A stretch of DNA of 64,000 nt from Chinchilla lanigera (GCF_000276665.1 NW_004955438.1:11103543-11167542), one strand, 5' to 3'; numbered from the stretch's first letter, positions 26,901 through 41,900 are shown. Notes: a model not told the origin generated them from the sequence alone. Numbers and translations are program-made.

Positions 26901-29900
26901 TTCCTTACACCTGATCCTTGTAACTTCTTTGGTTTTCCATTCTCTTCCAATAATTAACTGCGGGCTCAAACAGCATTCCACAAGTATGCGGCTGTACCAG
27001 GTGCTGCCTCGCTTTCAAAAGAAATGGAAAGCTAAAGACAAACATGGACTTAAAATCTAGGAAGCAGATAAGATAAATACACAAAAACCCACAATGAGGA
27101 GCGGTGATAACGGCTACCTTCACAAAAGTTTGGCAATTTTAAGCCAGCCTGGAGAAGGCAATGCTCATTTCAGCGTGGGAACTGCAGAGCTTCACGGAGG
27201 CGCCTGCTCAGGAGATGAATAGGATGATTCCAATACAAAAGTACGGGAGAGACCTAGGACTCAGAGATGGAAGGGTATGCAGTATGCTCAGCATATGCGA
27301 ACTCGTCCCGCTTGGCTCCAGAGCCATGTCACAAAAGAGATAAAGTACTGGTCAATGGAGAAAACTTGGGCAATCTCAAGAATTCAATTTTTGTTTCCCT
27401 TTCAAGGGCTGGAGATCAAGCCCAGGGCTCTATACGTGCTGGGCAAGCACTCTACCACTGAGCCACACTTTCAGCCCCAAGAATTCAAATTTTACTCCAC
27501 TTTCTTTTATTTTAATTGTCTTCAGGCAAAAAAATTTACAGTAACATTCAGTTCCTCCAGTGTCTTGCTTAATACCATCTCCCTTTTCTGCTTTTGGGGC
27601 TTCCAAGTATATTTACTGGCCAACGTTTTCTGATTGTAAACGCCTTCCCCCTCCCTCTCAATGGTTCCCCCCACACACATTCTTTCTCCCTTTGTCTATA
27701 AATACAGCTTCCAGAATCTTCCAGAATGTGAGAATCTTCGGCACCTTTGCTTGCGGAGTGAATGCAGATTCTGAGACTACATTTTTAAAACCTCTTCAGA
27801 AACAAAACAATCAAAGGTAACACCACTACAAGGACAGTTTACAGCCAGGGTAAAAAACATCATTTCCCCTTTAATCATTCCCTCGTACCTAGTGAAGCCA
27901 TTAGTCACCCGACAAGCAGTAAAACTCTGACCGCATGCATACCAGAGGCCCTTGTAATAGGCTGGCTGAAAGCGTAGGGTGAGAGGGCAAAGTTTCAGAC
28001 TTTTATCTCCTACCTTCAGCCTTAGTTTTACTTTTCTAATCTCACTAGATTATTGTCAGGAGGCATGTACTTTCTCACCTGGTAATCTCTTGCTGCAGTT
28101 GTAAAACTGAAGGCACGTAAAACACCACTCCGAAATAGATGGTAGGTTCCAACGCGTATTTATCCAGTTGCTTCTTCAGAGGTTTATCTAAGTCTACCCA
28201 GCGGCGCTGATTTTGCTTGTTGTGGTACCAGAGGCTGAAGTAAGTGACCTGGAAAGAGAGAAGCTCACTGAAGGAAGCAGCAGTAATGCACAAAAGGATT
28301 TCAGGGACTTCAGTCACTCTAACCCATGACCTGGGGCAGAGTGGCAGCTCTTCTGTTGCCTCTGGGACAAGAGCAAGACCCGAAGCAGGGAGAAAGGCAG
28401 GATCTACCTCTAACTATACGCAGTACTTGTGTTCAGAAAACAAAGCAACTACATAGCCTTTCTTTTTTTTTTTTTCCTTCCTTCCTTTCTGCTTCTTTGT
28501 TTGTTTTGTGGTACTGGGGATTGCAGCCGGGGCCTCAGGCATGCCAGGCAAGCACTCTGCCACTGAGCAACATTCCCGACATGCATACCCTTTCCTGAAC
28601 TCTTAAAAAAAAAATGCATTATTCATGGCCTAGACATCAGAGTGTAGTGCGTGCTACACAATTTTACACACAGGTTTTAACAAGAACAAAAAGTACTGAA
28701 AATATTGTTTTTAGTTTTTCAATTATCAAAATACAAACATAATTAACTTTTTTGAAAGAAAAAGCCAGGCACAGTAGCACACAACCGTAATCTTAGCACT
28801 CCAGGAGGCTGCTGCAGGAGGACTGCTAGTTCAAGGTCAGCCTGGCCAAGAGAGCAAGTTCAAAGCCAACCCGGAACATAGACCATGTCTCCAAAAAAAA
28901 AACCCCACAAAAAGCATAAAACGTGTCCTACCCAGTAGAATTTTGACCAACAGTGCCAACTCAACTTTTCACTACTCCTGAATTTGGCTTCTATAAGTAG
29001 ATTATTTTATCTAAATGTTATAAATTCTATTTATCAGGCCAGGCGTGGTGGCACACGCCTGTAATCCCAGCACTCGGGAGGCTGAGGCAGGAGGATCACT
29101 GTGAGTTCGAGGCCCGCCTGGGCTACAAAGTGAGTTCAAGGCCAACCTGAGCTCCATAGTGAAACCCTGTCTCAAAAAGGCAAAAAAGAATAAAAAATTT
29201 AAAAATTAAAAAAAAAATAAATTCTACTTATCACAGATGAAATCCAGCTCTTCTTCATTCCCAGCAGTTCATTATATACAAATTTAAAGCAAGTGTAAGG
29301 CTTTAAATTACAGTTTAATGTAGACGATGAATTCTGAATTAACAGAATACAGAATTTTCTCTCTTATGCACACACACACAAAAAGCTCTACTTGGGGCTG
29401 GGGATGTGGCTCAGTGGTACAGCTCTTGCCTTGCATGCACAAGGCCCTGGGTTTGGTCCCCAGCACCACATACATTAAAAAAAAAAATAATAAAAAAACC
29501 AATAATAATAATAAATAAACTTTAAAAAATAGATTAGGAAAAAAAAAAGCTGTACTTCATGCAGTAAAATAATGTATTATTTTGGGGTTATAAAAAGTCC
29601 AAAATTAGCATTTAGATTCTACTTGCTGTATAAAGCCATCAGTAATGTAAATCAATCATGGCCCAGGGCCTAGTCAGTCCAAAGGTATTTAAGCACGTAA
29701 GAGCCAAAATGGAGCCAGGTATAGTGGCACACACCCTATACCCAGCACTCTGACAGGCTGAGGCAGTAGGATCTCAAGTTCAACTCCAGTGACTTAGTGA
29801 GACCTGTTTCAAAATTTAAAAATGTAGGAAGTTCTGGCGACACAGCTCCATGGGAGACCCTGGTTTAGTCCCCAGTACCACCAAAAGATAAAAAAGAGAG

Positions 29901-32900
29901 AGAGAAAATGAAACAGAGCCGGGTGTCATGGCACAGATCTATAATCCTGGGCTAAGAAAGGCTGAGGCAAGAGGGTTGCAAGTTTTAATTCCACCTGTAC
30001 AACTTGGTAAAAGTCTGTCTCAAAATAAAAAAGAAATTTTTTTAAAGTTGAAGTGGCAGCCTCAATCCACTGCTAATATTCACCTCAAAATCAATTTACA
30101 GACCAAGGCCACCGGAAAATCACTGCTCTTTTGATCTGGACTCTCGAACACACTGCCAAGCTGAGCTTTACACAATGATGGACACGTTCCACGTCGGCGC
30201 TATCTCGTAAGGCAGCCACTATAGCCACAGGTGGCTGCTGAGCCCTTGAAATGTAGCTGATGCCACCAAGGAACTGTATTTATACTGTTACTCAATTTCA
30301 ACTCATTTTAAATTAATCAGCTGCTAGCTGGGCGTGGTGGCGCATGCCTGTAATACCCAGCACTCTGGGAGGCTGAGGTAGGAGGATCGTTGTGAGTTCG
30401 AGAACAGCCTGGGCTACAAAGTGAGCTCAAGGCATCCTGAACTGCATAGTGAGACCCTGTCTCAAAAAGACAAAAATAAATAAATAAATAAATAAAATAA
30501 ACAGTTGCTACTGTAGCCACTCTGGCTAGTGGAGTTTTAGAGCAATAATAAAATGAAGAAAGAATCATCAGTCCCTTTCCTTGCCCTGTAAGCCTCATTC
30601 CAATAACAAATGAATTTTTAATTTGCAGGAGGAAGATTACACAAGCATGCCTTCCATATTAATTTCTATTTTACAGTATTTTACAGGGAAAGAATTAGAC
30701 CTTTACTATTAGTCTAGCAAATAAATTTTACTAGACAGCTGTCCATTGTCCTTTTATATCCTCCAACTCCTACAAGACACAGGAAATACAGTGTATTTGG
30801 TTGAATGAAAACAATGAATATTCTCTGGCTTCTTAGTTGCCAGCCATGCCATCACCTATGAATAGAATATTCTGAACATTTACTATGTACCAAGTTCTAT
30901 GCCAAGAACTGTAGAAGCACTGTAGTTCAAACCACTACCACTAACTTTGGAGGTAGATATTCCTATCGGTGTTTCCAAATACTGTGCCAGGACCACCTCT
31001 ACCAGAAGTACCTAGACAGCTTTCAGGGCTCTGAAAAGCAATTAAATTCTCAGCAATTCTTGTTCCATTAAAGTTTGAAAAGTATTACACCACGCCACAC
31101 TGCCCTTCCACACTACACAAGAGAAAGTGCTATGAAAAACCTATGCTTAAGCGCCTGCCTGGCAAGCGCAAGGTCATGAGTTCGGTTCCTGGTACCGGAG
31201 AAAAACAAAAAACAAAAAACAAAAAAACAAAAAAAAACCTATGCTTAGGGGCTGGGGATTTAGCTCAGCGGCAAAAGCGCCTGCATGGCAAGCGCAAGGT
31301 CGTGAGTTCGGTTCCCGGTACCGGAGAAAAACCAAAAAAAAAAAGAAAAACCTATGCTTGCCAGGCATGTTGGCTCATACCTACAATCCAGCACTCAGGA
31401 ATATGTGACACAAGGATCATAAATTCAAGACCAGTTCAAGGCCAGCCTGGACTACATAAAGAGACCCTGTTTCAAAAAACAAAAAACAAAGAAAAAACCT
31501 ATGCTTGAAAAGCTGCACAGCCGGGTGTGGTGGTACAGCCCTATAATCTCAGCACTCAGGAAGCTGAGGCAGGAAGATCATTGTGAGTTCAAGGCTAGCC
31601 TGGGCTGCAAAGTAAGCTTAAGACCGGCCTGAGACCCTGTCTCAAAAAGACCAAAAAAGAAAAAGAAAAGAAAAGCCATACAGATATCAAATATTTGAAA
31701 ATCCAAACATATTTTACTATAGTCAAAGGTTTAAGTCCTGGTATTAATTATTTTCTGATACTTTAGTTCATTATAAAATGACTTGCATATTAGCCATAAG
31801 GACAAAAAATGTATTACACTTATGAAAAACAATACTATTGCCTCTTTATAGAAAACTGCAATTTATAGAACACAAACATCAAACTTACTACCAAGAGCTT
31901 GATACTTAAAGGTCAAAGTTTTCAGCTGGATTTCCAGCAGGCCCTTACTAGCTGAGAGTTGCTACCGGATGCCTGAATATAGCAATACGAGGAAGGTGAG
32001 AAGGAGGGAAGTGGTCTCCTGGACCAAGAAAGGATCTGAAGCAAGAATTGAAGCCCACAGAAGAGTGAAGAGAGCAACTTCAGCAAAGGAGGAGGTAGCC
32101 GGCGATGCATTCTCCCTGAGAAGGGACTCACTGCTAGAGAGGAGCGGTTCAGACCTGTGGACACATGGTGACTGCTCACAACCCAGAGCCCTCCATGGAG
32201 AGACGCAGCAGTGGAGGGGAACGGTGGACGTGAAGGACTGCACTGGCTTGAGGTGAGTGCTGTGGGCTCAGTTGTCCCGCACAAGACAGTGATTGGCCAG
32301 GAGCCATCTTGGAGAGGAGCAGGCTAAGCTCAGAACTCAGAGCAGGTGCGGCTCTAGTGGGTCCCCACCGGGCTCAGCCCACAGAAGGTGGGATGACCCC
32401 TGTAAGCCAAATGAGTCTGATCTCCACCAGAAGGTGCGGGCTCGCTGAGATTATCCACCACCCTGTCAAAAAGCTAGGGCTGGCTTGCTGGGATAGATCG
32501 GCATAGGTCGGGACTCTGTCTCCACACGTTGTCTACCAGTGACAGCAGAGACAAACCTGGAAGTGGACTTTTTTTCCTCTCTCTTTCTCTCACTCTGTTT
32601 ATTTTTTGTTGTGGTGGTGGTGGTGGTCTTGTTTTTGTTTTTTATTTTCTTCTCTCCTTCATTGTTTGATCTTGTTTTTGTGATTGTGAACGTGGTTTTT
32701 AGCCTTTTTGTGGTTCTTGTTCTGTTCTGTTCTTTTTATCTCTTCCTCCTCTCTCTCCCTCAAGTCTTCTGCACAAGTTTCCGAAAGATAGTGTGATCCC
32801 CCTTTGTCCTCCAGCCTTACTTCTAATCTCTTCCTCTTCTACTTCTCTATTTTCTCTATAACCCCTTTTAAATTTTAACCTCTGAGGGAAAAATTGACAT

Positions 32901-35900
32901 ATTAAGGACTTATATACTGCATATAATTTTCTGATTTGTTTCAAATTTTGTTATATAACTACACATCTAGTTTATATAGTTAAGGGTGGCAAATTACTGG
33001 TTACCTCAGTTTGTAACTTGCTAGGCTGTGTGTGATGTGTGTGATGCTATTGTTATTGCTGATAGTAACACTTTAGCCAAAAGTGCCATAATTGTTCTAA
33101 ACAGCTATTCATCCTGGTATTCCAAGACTGAGATTGACTAAGGGTCTTAGAAAATACTGCGGCACAATGCCAAAGAACCAAGGGCTGGGCCAAGCAGGCA
33201 TCAACTTCTCATCTCCAACAAACTGAAAAGGTAGGATCTTGCAACAGAGTCATAATCCAAAAACCAGTTATATCTGCAAGATAACTCAAAGAAGTAGTCA
33301 TTTCCTAAGGTTTCTAAATACTAGTTATAAAGCAACCCACCACAGGCAATTTACAAGCATCACCCCAGGAATTAAACTAAAAAAAAAAAAAAAAAGAAAA
33401 AGAAAATGAGAAGACACTGAAATAAGATGCAACCCCACACATCAAGTTCACCAAAGGCAAACCCAGGGGGCAATGAGGTGGGACAAGCCACCTGGCCTCT
33501 CTGAAGTGGTAACAACAAACCAATTAAATGAGGCTCTAGAAAAAAATCAAATCAGAAATACTCTCTCAGATAACTGCAGAGATGGTATCCACAATGAAAA
33601 CCATGCTTAGTGACTACAACAGATACAGACAAAAAAATAGAGGAACTTAAAATTATGGAAGCCATGAATGATCAGTATAGGAAAGAAATGGAACCCATAT
33701 GCAGATTCAAGCAGATATCCAGTATCCACAGCAGACTGAGCCAATGTGAGAACAGGATCTCAGATTCAGAAGACAGGCTTGTGGTTAGCGATCATGAAAA
33801 GAATGATTTCTTAAAAATAGCAAGGAATCAGATACAGACATACTGGTTTCTTTTTCTCTCTCTCTTTAAAAGAAATCCTAAAATTCATTTGGAACAAGAG
33901 ACCTAGAATAGCAAAGGCAATTCTGGGCAACAAAGGCAAGGCAGGGGGCATCACAATCCCTGACTTGAAATTATACTATAAAGCTGTTGTAATAAAAACA
34001 GCATGGTACTGGCAAAAAAAAAAAAAAAAAAAAAAAGAGGAGCAGTGGAACACATTAGAAGATGCAGAAACAACTTCAGACATATTCAGCCACCTTATCT
34101 TTGACAAAGGTGCCAAACACATTCACTGGAAGTAAGATAACCTCTTTAATAAATGCTGCTGGAAAAACTGGCTCTGCACATGGACCACAAAAATTGGACC
34201 CATATCTTTCACCATGCACTATACTAAATTCAAAATGGATCAAAGATCTAAATATTAAAACAGAAACATTATATCTGCTGGAAGGTAAAATAGGTAAAAC
34301 TCTTGAAGATATTGGTTTAGGCAAAGACTTTATGAATAAAATCCCAATCACACAAGAACTATCACAAAAAATCAACAACTGGGATCTCATTAAAAAGCTT
34401 TTGCACAGCAAGAGAAACCACCAACAGAGTAAAGAGACAACCCACAAGGTTGGAAAAAATGTTTGCCAGCTGTTCCTTGGGCAAAGAATTACTATTGAGA
34501 ACATATAAAGAACTCAAATCAGACCTCTCAGATTTAAACACCCAATTCAAAAATGGGCATCTGAGATGAATGCACACTTCTCAGATGAAGAAATACCAAC
34601 AGCAAATAAATATATAAAAACATGTTCAACATCACTGATCATTTGAGAGATGCAATTTAAGCAACACTGAAATTCTATATCACCCTAGAAAGAATGGCTA
34701 TCATCAAGAAATCAACCAATAACAAATGCTGGAGAGGCTGTGGGGAAAGAGGAATCCTTCTCCACTGTTGGTGGGAGTGTAGACCAGTGCAACCACTGTG
34801 GAAATCAGTGTGGAGATTCCTCAGAAAACTACGATTGGAGGTCTCATTTGACACAGCTATTCCCCTTCTGGGTATCTTCCCAGAAGAATTAAAAACATCA
34901 TACCACAGCAATATATGTGTACCCATGTTTATAGCAGCACAATTTGTAATTTCTAGATTTTGGAAGCAACCCAAATGCCCAAAGGTGCATAAATGGATAA
35001 AAGTATCTATGGCTGAGTAGCTATGGATACTCAGTATCTATGGATACTCAGCCATAGAGAAGTATAAACTTGAGACTTTTATAGGTAAATGGATGCAACC
35101 TGAGACCACATGCATAAGTAAAATAACCACACTTTTGTGTGAACATCGTATTGTCTCCATAGTGTGAAAAACTGAAAGAGTAAATAAGATCCAAACGTAC
35201 AATAGATACTATAAAATGGGAAGAAACTTTTCAAAATGAAAGAGAAACTGGGATGGGGGAAAGGAGAAAAGAAGGAATGGAAAAGCAAAAAAAAAAACCA
35301 TATACACACACACCCACACACACACACATGTATATGTACAAGATAGTTTAGATCATTACACTACTAATTTCTCTTAGTTCATTGAAAAGAAAGGTTTGTG
35401 CTAATATTGTTTGGACAATTAAATGTCTGTATCTGTCACTCTTAGTAACTAATTTAAAGATAACAATATGCAATGTATTAACCATTGCTACTCTATTATC
35501 TTGTTTTGAAATTTTGTTTTACTTTTTTTTCTCTTTAAAATAAAAGAAATTTTTTAAAAACTTCATATTAGGACCAGATGGGGAAACCTATGTGAATGCA
35601 TTGTGCTACTAGAAAATCATTACATTTTTAAGTAATTATTTATTTCACCCATTTTTAAAAAAATTTTAATCCTACAAGGGGTGATCAGAATGTACAGTGA
35701 TTGCTAAAATCATTTTTTAAAAAATTGTTATAGTAATCTAAAAAACTCCAAAATCTGAAACACTTCTGGTCACAAGCACTTCAGATAAAGGAAATTCAAC
35801 CCCTCACTCGTCATTACTTGGTTTCTAGGATGTATTCCTAGAATCACATGTTCCCCTTTCCTTAAATCCAAATCTTCTGGGTTACACCTATTCTGGTACT

Positions 35901-38900
35901 GCTTCTGGGCTTGGCTGAATTGTAAGGAAAGTTTATTACCAGGCTTTACTGTTTCTGTTCATGCCTCTCGGCATGCCTTGTTATCCAACTTCCAGTACCT
36001 TCTTGATAAGCTTCACCTCTGGATGGCTTCTCCTCTCAGCTCTCACTGGTCACCAGGGCAAGCTGATCTGACTTGTGAGAAACGTATTCCAGCAGAGGCC
36101 TCTAAACCACAGAACCTTCTCGAACCCTCTAGATCAACATGCAAGTATCAGTTTTTTATGAAGCTTTTTTATGATCAAATATTTTACATTCTCCCTTTCC
36201 CTTCTTTGGTTCTGAACCAACATCACATGAGTGATGCCACAGTTATCAAGTGACTTCTTCACAACTTTGAAATTTTTCATAGTTGCTCCCCTACAAGTGT
36301 ACAGGTAACTATGCCTGCCACATAAACAATTAAAGACGTAAGTTAAAGGGAACTTCGTTTCTTTTCAGGTCACTCACTCTCGTGAACTGACATTGACTCT
36401 GAACACAAGTGATTCAATAATTAAGCTTTTGGTTTCGAGGAAAAGACAGTTTACAAAGTTGAGCTTGGGAAAAAAGCACAGTGCCCCAAATCACAGTCCT
36501 CTGTGAATACACTAGCTATCACAAGCAGGTCCAAGTCTTGAGAAAATGTAACCCTTTCCCTAATTCCCTAGTCATTTCCTGTCTAAAGTTTTTTTGGTCA
36601 TACTATTTTAAAAGCAGCTTGGAGAGACACAAAAATTAGCTGGAGGGTTTTTCTTAAGTCGCCAATGCACTGGGTTTGATAAAAGTTAGTTGCAGATAAA
36701 AAGCAAATACTATTTTATCCTGATGCCTTTCTTAAGACTAGGCCAAAAGCTAGAAGACTTTTTATCAGGAGAGAGATGAGAGGAGATAGTCCTAGATAAA
36801 GTCTATCCCAGGAAGAGATCACCTAACAAGGGGAGTTAACAAGTATTAACCTAATTCAAGCCCTGAGCTTACCTCTACACTGAGTCGCCATAAATAATGA
36901 AGCATCATGCTTCTTCCTGCTGACAGATGGCAGTGGTCACAGTGCCTCCAAGCAGGCAGCCTTCTTTCCTTTTCTCTTTACTGTTATTCCATTTTCTTCC
37001 ATCCTTGATCAAATAATATACTATTTTACGGCCAAGGTGATAATACATAATATCACTACACTTATCACATATAAACGGGGACTCAAGAAAATAACAATCA
37101 AATGTACATCTTGGTCTTCTGCTTATACTGAATTTTATCAAACTGAAGTCCAAGTACCTGAACTCCTTGAGTGGTCAGATTTTTATTGTGGCATTTAACT
37201 ACAAGAAAACAAGTCAAATGATGGCTCTGAAAGCCAATTTCAAAGATTTATGGAAAGAAGATCTAAGTACGAATCGGATCATTACATACAAAATGAACGG
37301 CTTGTATCTTTTTTATTTACAATTCTGGACAATCAGATGCTATAGAGAACATGACAACTATGAAACATATATTAAATTAATTTTTAAAAAAACATATTCT
37401 TCTGAGCTAGATGTGGTGGCACGCACCTGTAATTCCAGCACTCTGAAGGCTGACACAGGAGGATCACTATAAGTTTGAAGCCAGCCTGAACTACATAACA
37501 AGACACTTTCTCAAAAAAAAAATAATAAATGAATAAAAGCCTTAAACAATATATTACTATTGGACTAGGGTGTATAACTCAGTGGAAGAGCATTTGCTAT
37601 CATGTGCAAGGCTCTGAGTTTGATATTTATTAATCTATTCTATATAGTCTTCTATATGTTACTGAGAGTAGACTGTCTTAGATTCATCTTATCATTCAAT
37701 ATTGACTGAACACCTACTATATGTCAATCACTATTCTGGGTACTAGTGATACAGACTGAACAACGTAACAAAAATTTTTGCTCTCACATAGTTTACATCC
37801 CTGTGGGTGAAGAAAGACATTCAAAATACAGAGTACACCAGATACTAGGAAATGCTACAAAGAAATATATTTAATCATAAGATTTAAACTGTAAGTACCA
37901 ACACATGTTTAAAGAATTGAGTAGGATTAAATGGGAATATATATGTATATATACAGAGAGAGAGAGAGACAGAGAGACAGAGAAAGACAGAGAGACAGAG
38001 AGACAGAGAGAGAGAACATTTTACTCCCCAAGGGTGACAGAAGTCACTGAGATGTTACTACACAGTTTCAATACAGGCAAACATGTTCTATGTATCCTTT
38101 TATGAAAGGTCATTTTGTTCAGGACCCACAAAACAAAGGGTGAACCTGAGCCTCTTATTTTTTTACTCATTTTAGTTACCCAGTTTGTTCTATTACAGGA
38201 ACATTTCTTTCTTTTTTTTTTTTTTTTTTGGTTTTGGTTTTTTGTCTGGTACTGGGAATCAAACTCATGACCTCACGCTTGCCAGGCAGGCGCTGTGCCG
38301 CTGAGCTAAATCCCCAGCCCCTTACAGGAATGTTTCTTGTATCTTATTCCAATAAATGAATTAGAAAGCTTTTCTATCCAAATCTCATATTTAGGCATCT
38401 GTGGGTTTGCCTATTAGCTGAATTCACAAATGCCTGTACTTTAGGACTCTGGATAAGTAATAACCATTCTCTTTCTCTTGAGAAGACAGTGAAAAGTGAG
38501 ACTGGCTGGGGTTGTACCGGCATAGACTTCCCAGCATGCATGAGTGAGGCCCTGGGTTCAACCCCAGCACAAGCGAAAGACAGACAGCTTGGTTCTGTAA
38601 GACCCCCATATCCACCCAAAAGTAGCTGGAGCAGGGAGAGAGCAAGAAGTGAGGTTACTTCAGCCTAATTCAACCCATATTCTAGTGTTTATATTTCAGT
38701 TGTTATAGGAAAAATATTCTTAATGTTTTATCTAACTCAGGTCTTAGTTACCCCTTCTACATTATCTCAAAGACAGTGAATAGCATATTTATAGAAACTG
38801 CAACTTGCACAGTACAGAAATGAGAACTGAAATGATTATATTTAAGAATAGCCACTTATTTTCCCGACAGTCACTCTTGTCAGATTGAAATTACAGTTGT

Positions 38901-41900
38901 TTTGAGTCACATAGAAACACTTGATATTGGTGAAGAAGGGTAATAGATAAAAAGAACTAGACGGTTTTGGAGATCGAAATGAATGTGACCTTTAACACAT
39001 TTTAACAAAGAACCTAGTCAAGGTTAACTTCTACTGCTTGAAAGAATATTATCCAATGTTTTCCATTACCTGAAAAAAGGCAGCAGCTGCACTGTNNNNN
39101 NNNNNNNNNNNNNNNNNNNNNNNNNNNNNNNNNNNNNNNNNNNNNNNNNNNNNNNNNNNNNNNNNNNNNNNNNNNNNNNNNNNNNNNNNNNNNNNNNNNN
39201 NNNNNNNNNNNNNNNNNNNNNNNNNNNNNNNNNNNNNNNNNNNNNNNNNNNNNNNNNNNNNNNNNNNNNNNNNNNNNNAAAAAAATAAAAAAAAAAAATC
39301 TCTACTTGCTCAGGAAGCTGAGGCAAGAGGATTGCCATGAGTTAAAGGCCAGCATGGGCTACAAAGTGAGTTCAAGGCCAACCTAAACTACATAGTAAGA
39401 CCCTGTCTCAAAAAATAAACACATATAAAAATTCCTTACTCAAAAAAAAAGTCTCACTGAAAATCCAGACAAGTAAATGGTAAACAACAGGATCATGACC
39501 AACAGAAGAACTGGAAGGGAATAACAATTTATGTAAGCCAGGCATGGAGGTTCACGCTTGTAATCCCAGCATTCGGGAGGCTGAGGCAGGAGAATCACTG
39601 CAAGTTCAAGGTCAACCTGGGCCACAAAGTGAATTCAAGGCCAATTGTCCCCAAGCCCTGTAATTCACAGATGGTAGAAAATGAAAACCCTTCGGTGGCA
39701 TGAACTCCTATAACAGATATAACCACACCTGTGTGTCCCCTAGTTAATCACAGTGACCCAGCTCATGGATTAAGGCAGCCCATGCGTCAGGGCACTCTCT
39801 GGTTCTGCCATTTTTGCATTTCATCGGCCAGTTCCTTCCTACTGCCAGCAACAAGCTCACAAAGGCTTCCAACAAAGAGCTCTGCCCTGAGCACCTCAGG
39901 GCTCCCCGGCACTATCTGCCTGCACATGATGACTTGTGTTCCTTCTCACACTTTCCTTTCTTCGCTTCAGTGACATCAAAGACACTTTTAAAAGAAAAAT
40001 AAATTATAAGAATGATGACATTAATGGCAATAAATACCTGAAACGTACTTACAACAATCTCCCTCGAGTATGGGAGGTGGCACTGTGCCAGGCTGTCCTG
40101 AGGGAGTGGGCCCACAGCACGCCACCTATCTCTTGCCCAGGGGTACACAGTGGGAAGAGAAGGTGCTGATCAAGGAGTTCAAGGAGCCAGAACTACCCAA
40201 GCTGTGTTTTGTGCCATGTGGTCATGAGCAAATTTACCGATCTATAAAATCTCACCCGTAGGATTGTTGTGAAGGAGAAACAATATAAGCAAAAACTCGC
40301 AAGCACTTGGGAGACTGTCTCACACAATCAATCCTCAAGTAACATTCATAAATCTAAATACCGCACACCACTGGGGGAATCTCACTTGCACAATCTATAG
40401 AAACCCCTCAATAAATAAGTTATTTCTCGCACCCATTAATTCTTATGTAGGATTTGCGACATGCAGAGTGTCTTCTAGTAAAATTAGCACCTGCAGCAAA
40501 AGTTTAAGTTGCCTCTGGGCCACATTTGTTTATGAACACATTGCCTAGAGAACCAAATTGGAAACTATTTGCTAACCCAGCATACTGTTCAGAAAATGAT
40601 TAGTGAGCCCTATTGTAAATGGAAAAGAAAATGTCATGTTTGGGTAGAGTGTGTATCAGACAAACGAATGTGACAGAGGACACAACAAATGGCCCTGGAA
40701 TTCGATTACTACATAAATATGAGTCATATACTCATTCTCTGCAGATGTGTCACATGCCTACCATGAAGATGAGCACAAAGGTGCTGCTGGGTGGTGAAGA
40801 TAAACATTGATCTGCAACCAGCAGCACAGGGAAAGGTTTCCCACTTGCACCCCCTCCTCCTTTCTTACCTGAAAGGAGCTCTTACCTTAGCAAGTTGCCC
40901 CATCAGTGAAATGAATACCCTAGTGAGATCTAATGAAAGTCTTTGAGAAAAAGGCATTTGTGGAACAAGGAAGAACTACATTCAGATGCAAATTATTTTT
41001 TAAAAAATATGGTCTTCTTGGTAGGCTGGGGAGGACTGGGGATGGACAGAGGTTAGAGAAGGGGTATCTGTGTTTACAGTCAGAAGGAACAAGCTCTATA
41101 GCCTGAGAGGTCAGTATACTCTCCAACAATCTATGATATGTTTCAAAATAACTAAAAAAGAGTCCAAAGGTTCCCAACACATAGAAATGATTAATGTTTG
41201 GGGTAAAAGCAATGCTAATTGCCCTGATTTGATCATTACATGTTATATGTTGAGCTATTGTATTATACATCATAAACCTGTACAAATATATGTCAATTTA
41301 AACAGTGAAGATCTTGAGAGGCATACATCTGTAATCCCAGCTATTCAGAGGGACAAGGCAAGATGATCACAAGTTCAAAGCCAGGTTGGGTAGCTCAGCG
41401 AGACCCTGAGTCAAAATAAAAATAAAAAAGATTGGGGGTGTGGCTCCATGGTAAAGTGCCCCTGGGTTTGAGCCCCAGTACTGAAAAACAAAACAAAAAA
41501 TAGAAAGAAAGGAGGTCTTGAATTATTCATAAATATTCCAACATCCCAATATCTTCATTCTGGAGACAGACAGACCAAGGAAGAAAGACCCCATTACGTG
41601 GAGAGAAGGAAAAACTACCTCACCCAGCAAGGCTCAGGCATAGACTGGTAGAGTGTCAATGAGTCACATGAAATCTGTTTTCACCATATTCCCAAAAAGG
41701 TCTATGGCCCCCATAAATTTAAAGGTTGAAGATTAAACAGAAGTCTGAAAGTTTTACACAAACTTAAATTTTGACTCTTTTGCTTATTATCTGTATAATC
41801 CTGAGCAAACCACCTCAACTTTTCATAACTTCAGTCTGCTCATTTTAAAATGGAAAAGATAATGCCTGACACATTGTAAACAATACATGAGGTAACAAGG

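Larger units (their letters stand above)
31925..35560 (+). mobile_element. LINE-1, internally deleted and inactive
   Basis: 31925-32560 looks like an L1 5' region (GGCCAGGAGCCATCTTGGAG). ORF1-like sequence lies around 33490-33840, with a readable stretch [17 protein letters not shown]. At about 33865 this jumps to the 3' part of ORF2 (CCTAAAATTCATTTGGAACA), which continues to about 35060. Endonuclease and most of reverse transcriptase are missing. Stops and frameshifts break what remains. The 3' UTR ends near TTAAAATAAAAGAAATTTTT at 35535-35560. The start is uncertain. Confidence 0.82.

Noticed and set aside
31134..31507. CRISPR-like regular repeat (four copies with about 100-bp spacing)
   Set aside because: The spacers are SINEs and the repeats are target duplications; the genome is mammalian.
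32539..32796. Hydrophobic 85-codon frame resembling a membrane protein
   Set aside because: A T/G-rich low-complexity tract within the L1 5' region; hydrophobicity follows from composition.
34062..34508. 148-codon gene candidate
   Set aside because: It is L1 ORF2 3' sequence, not a host gene.
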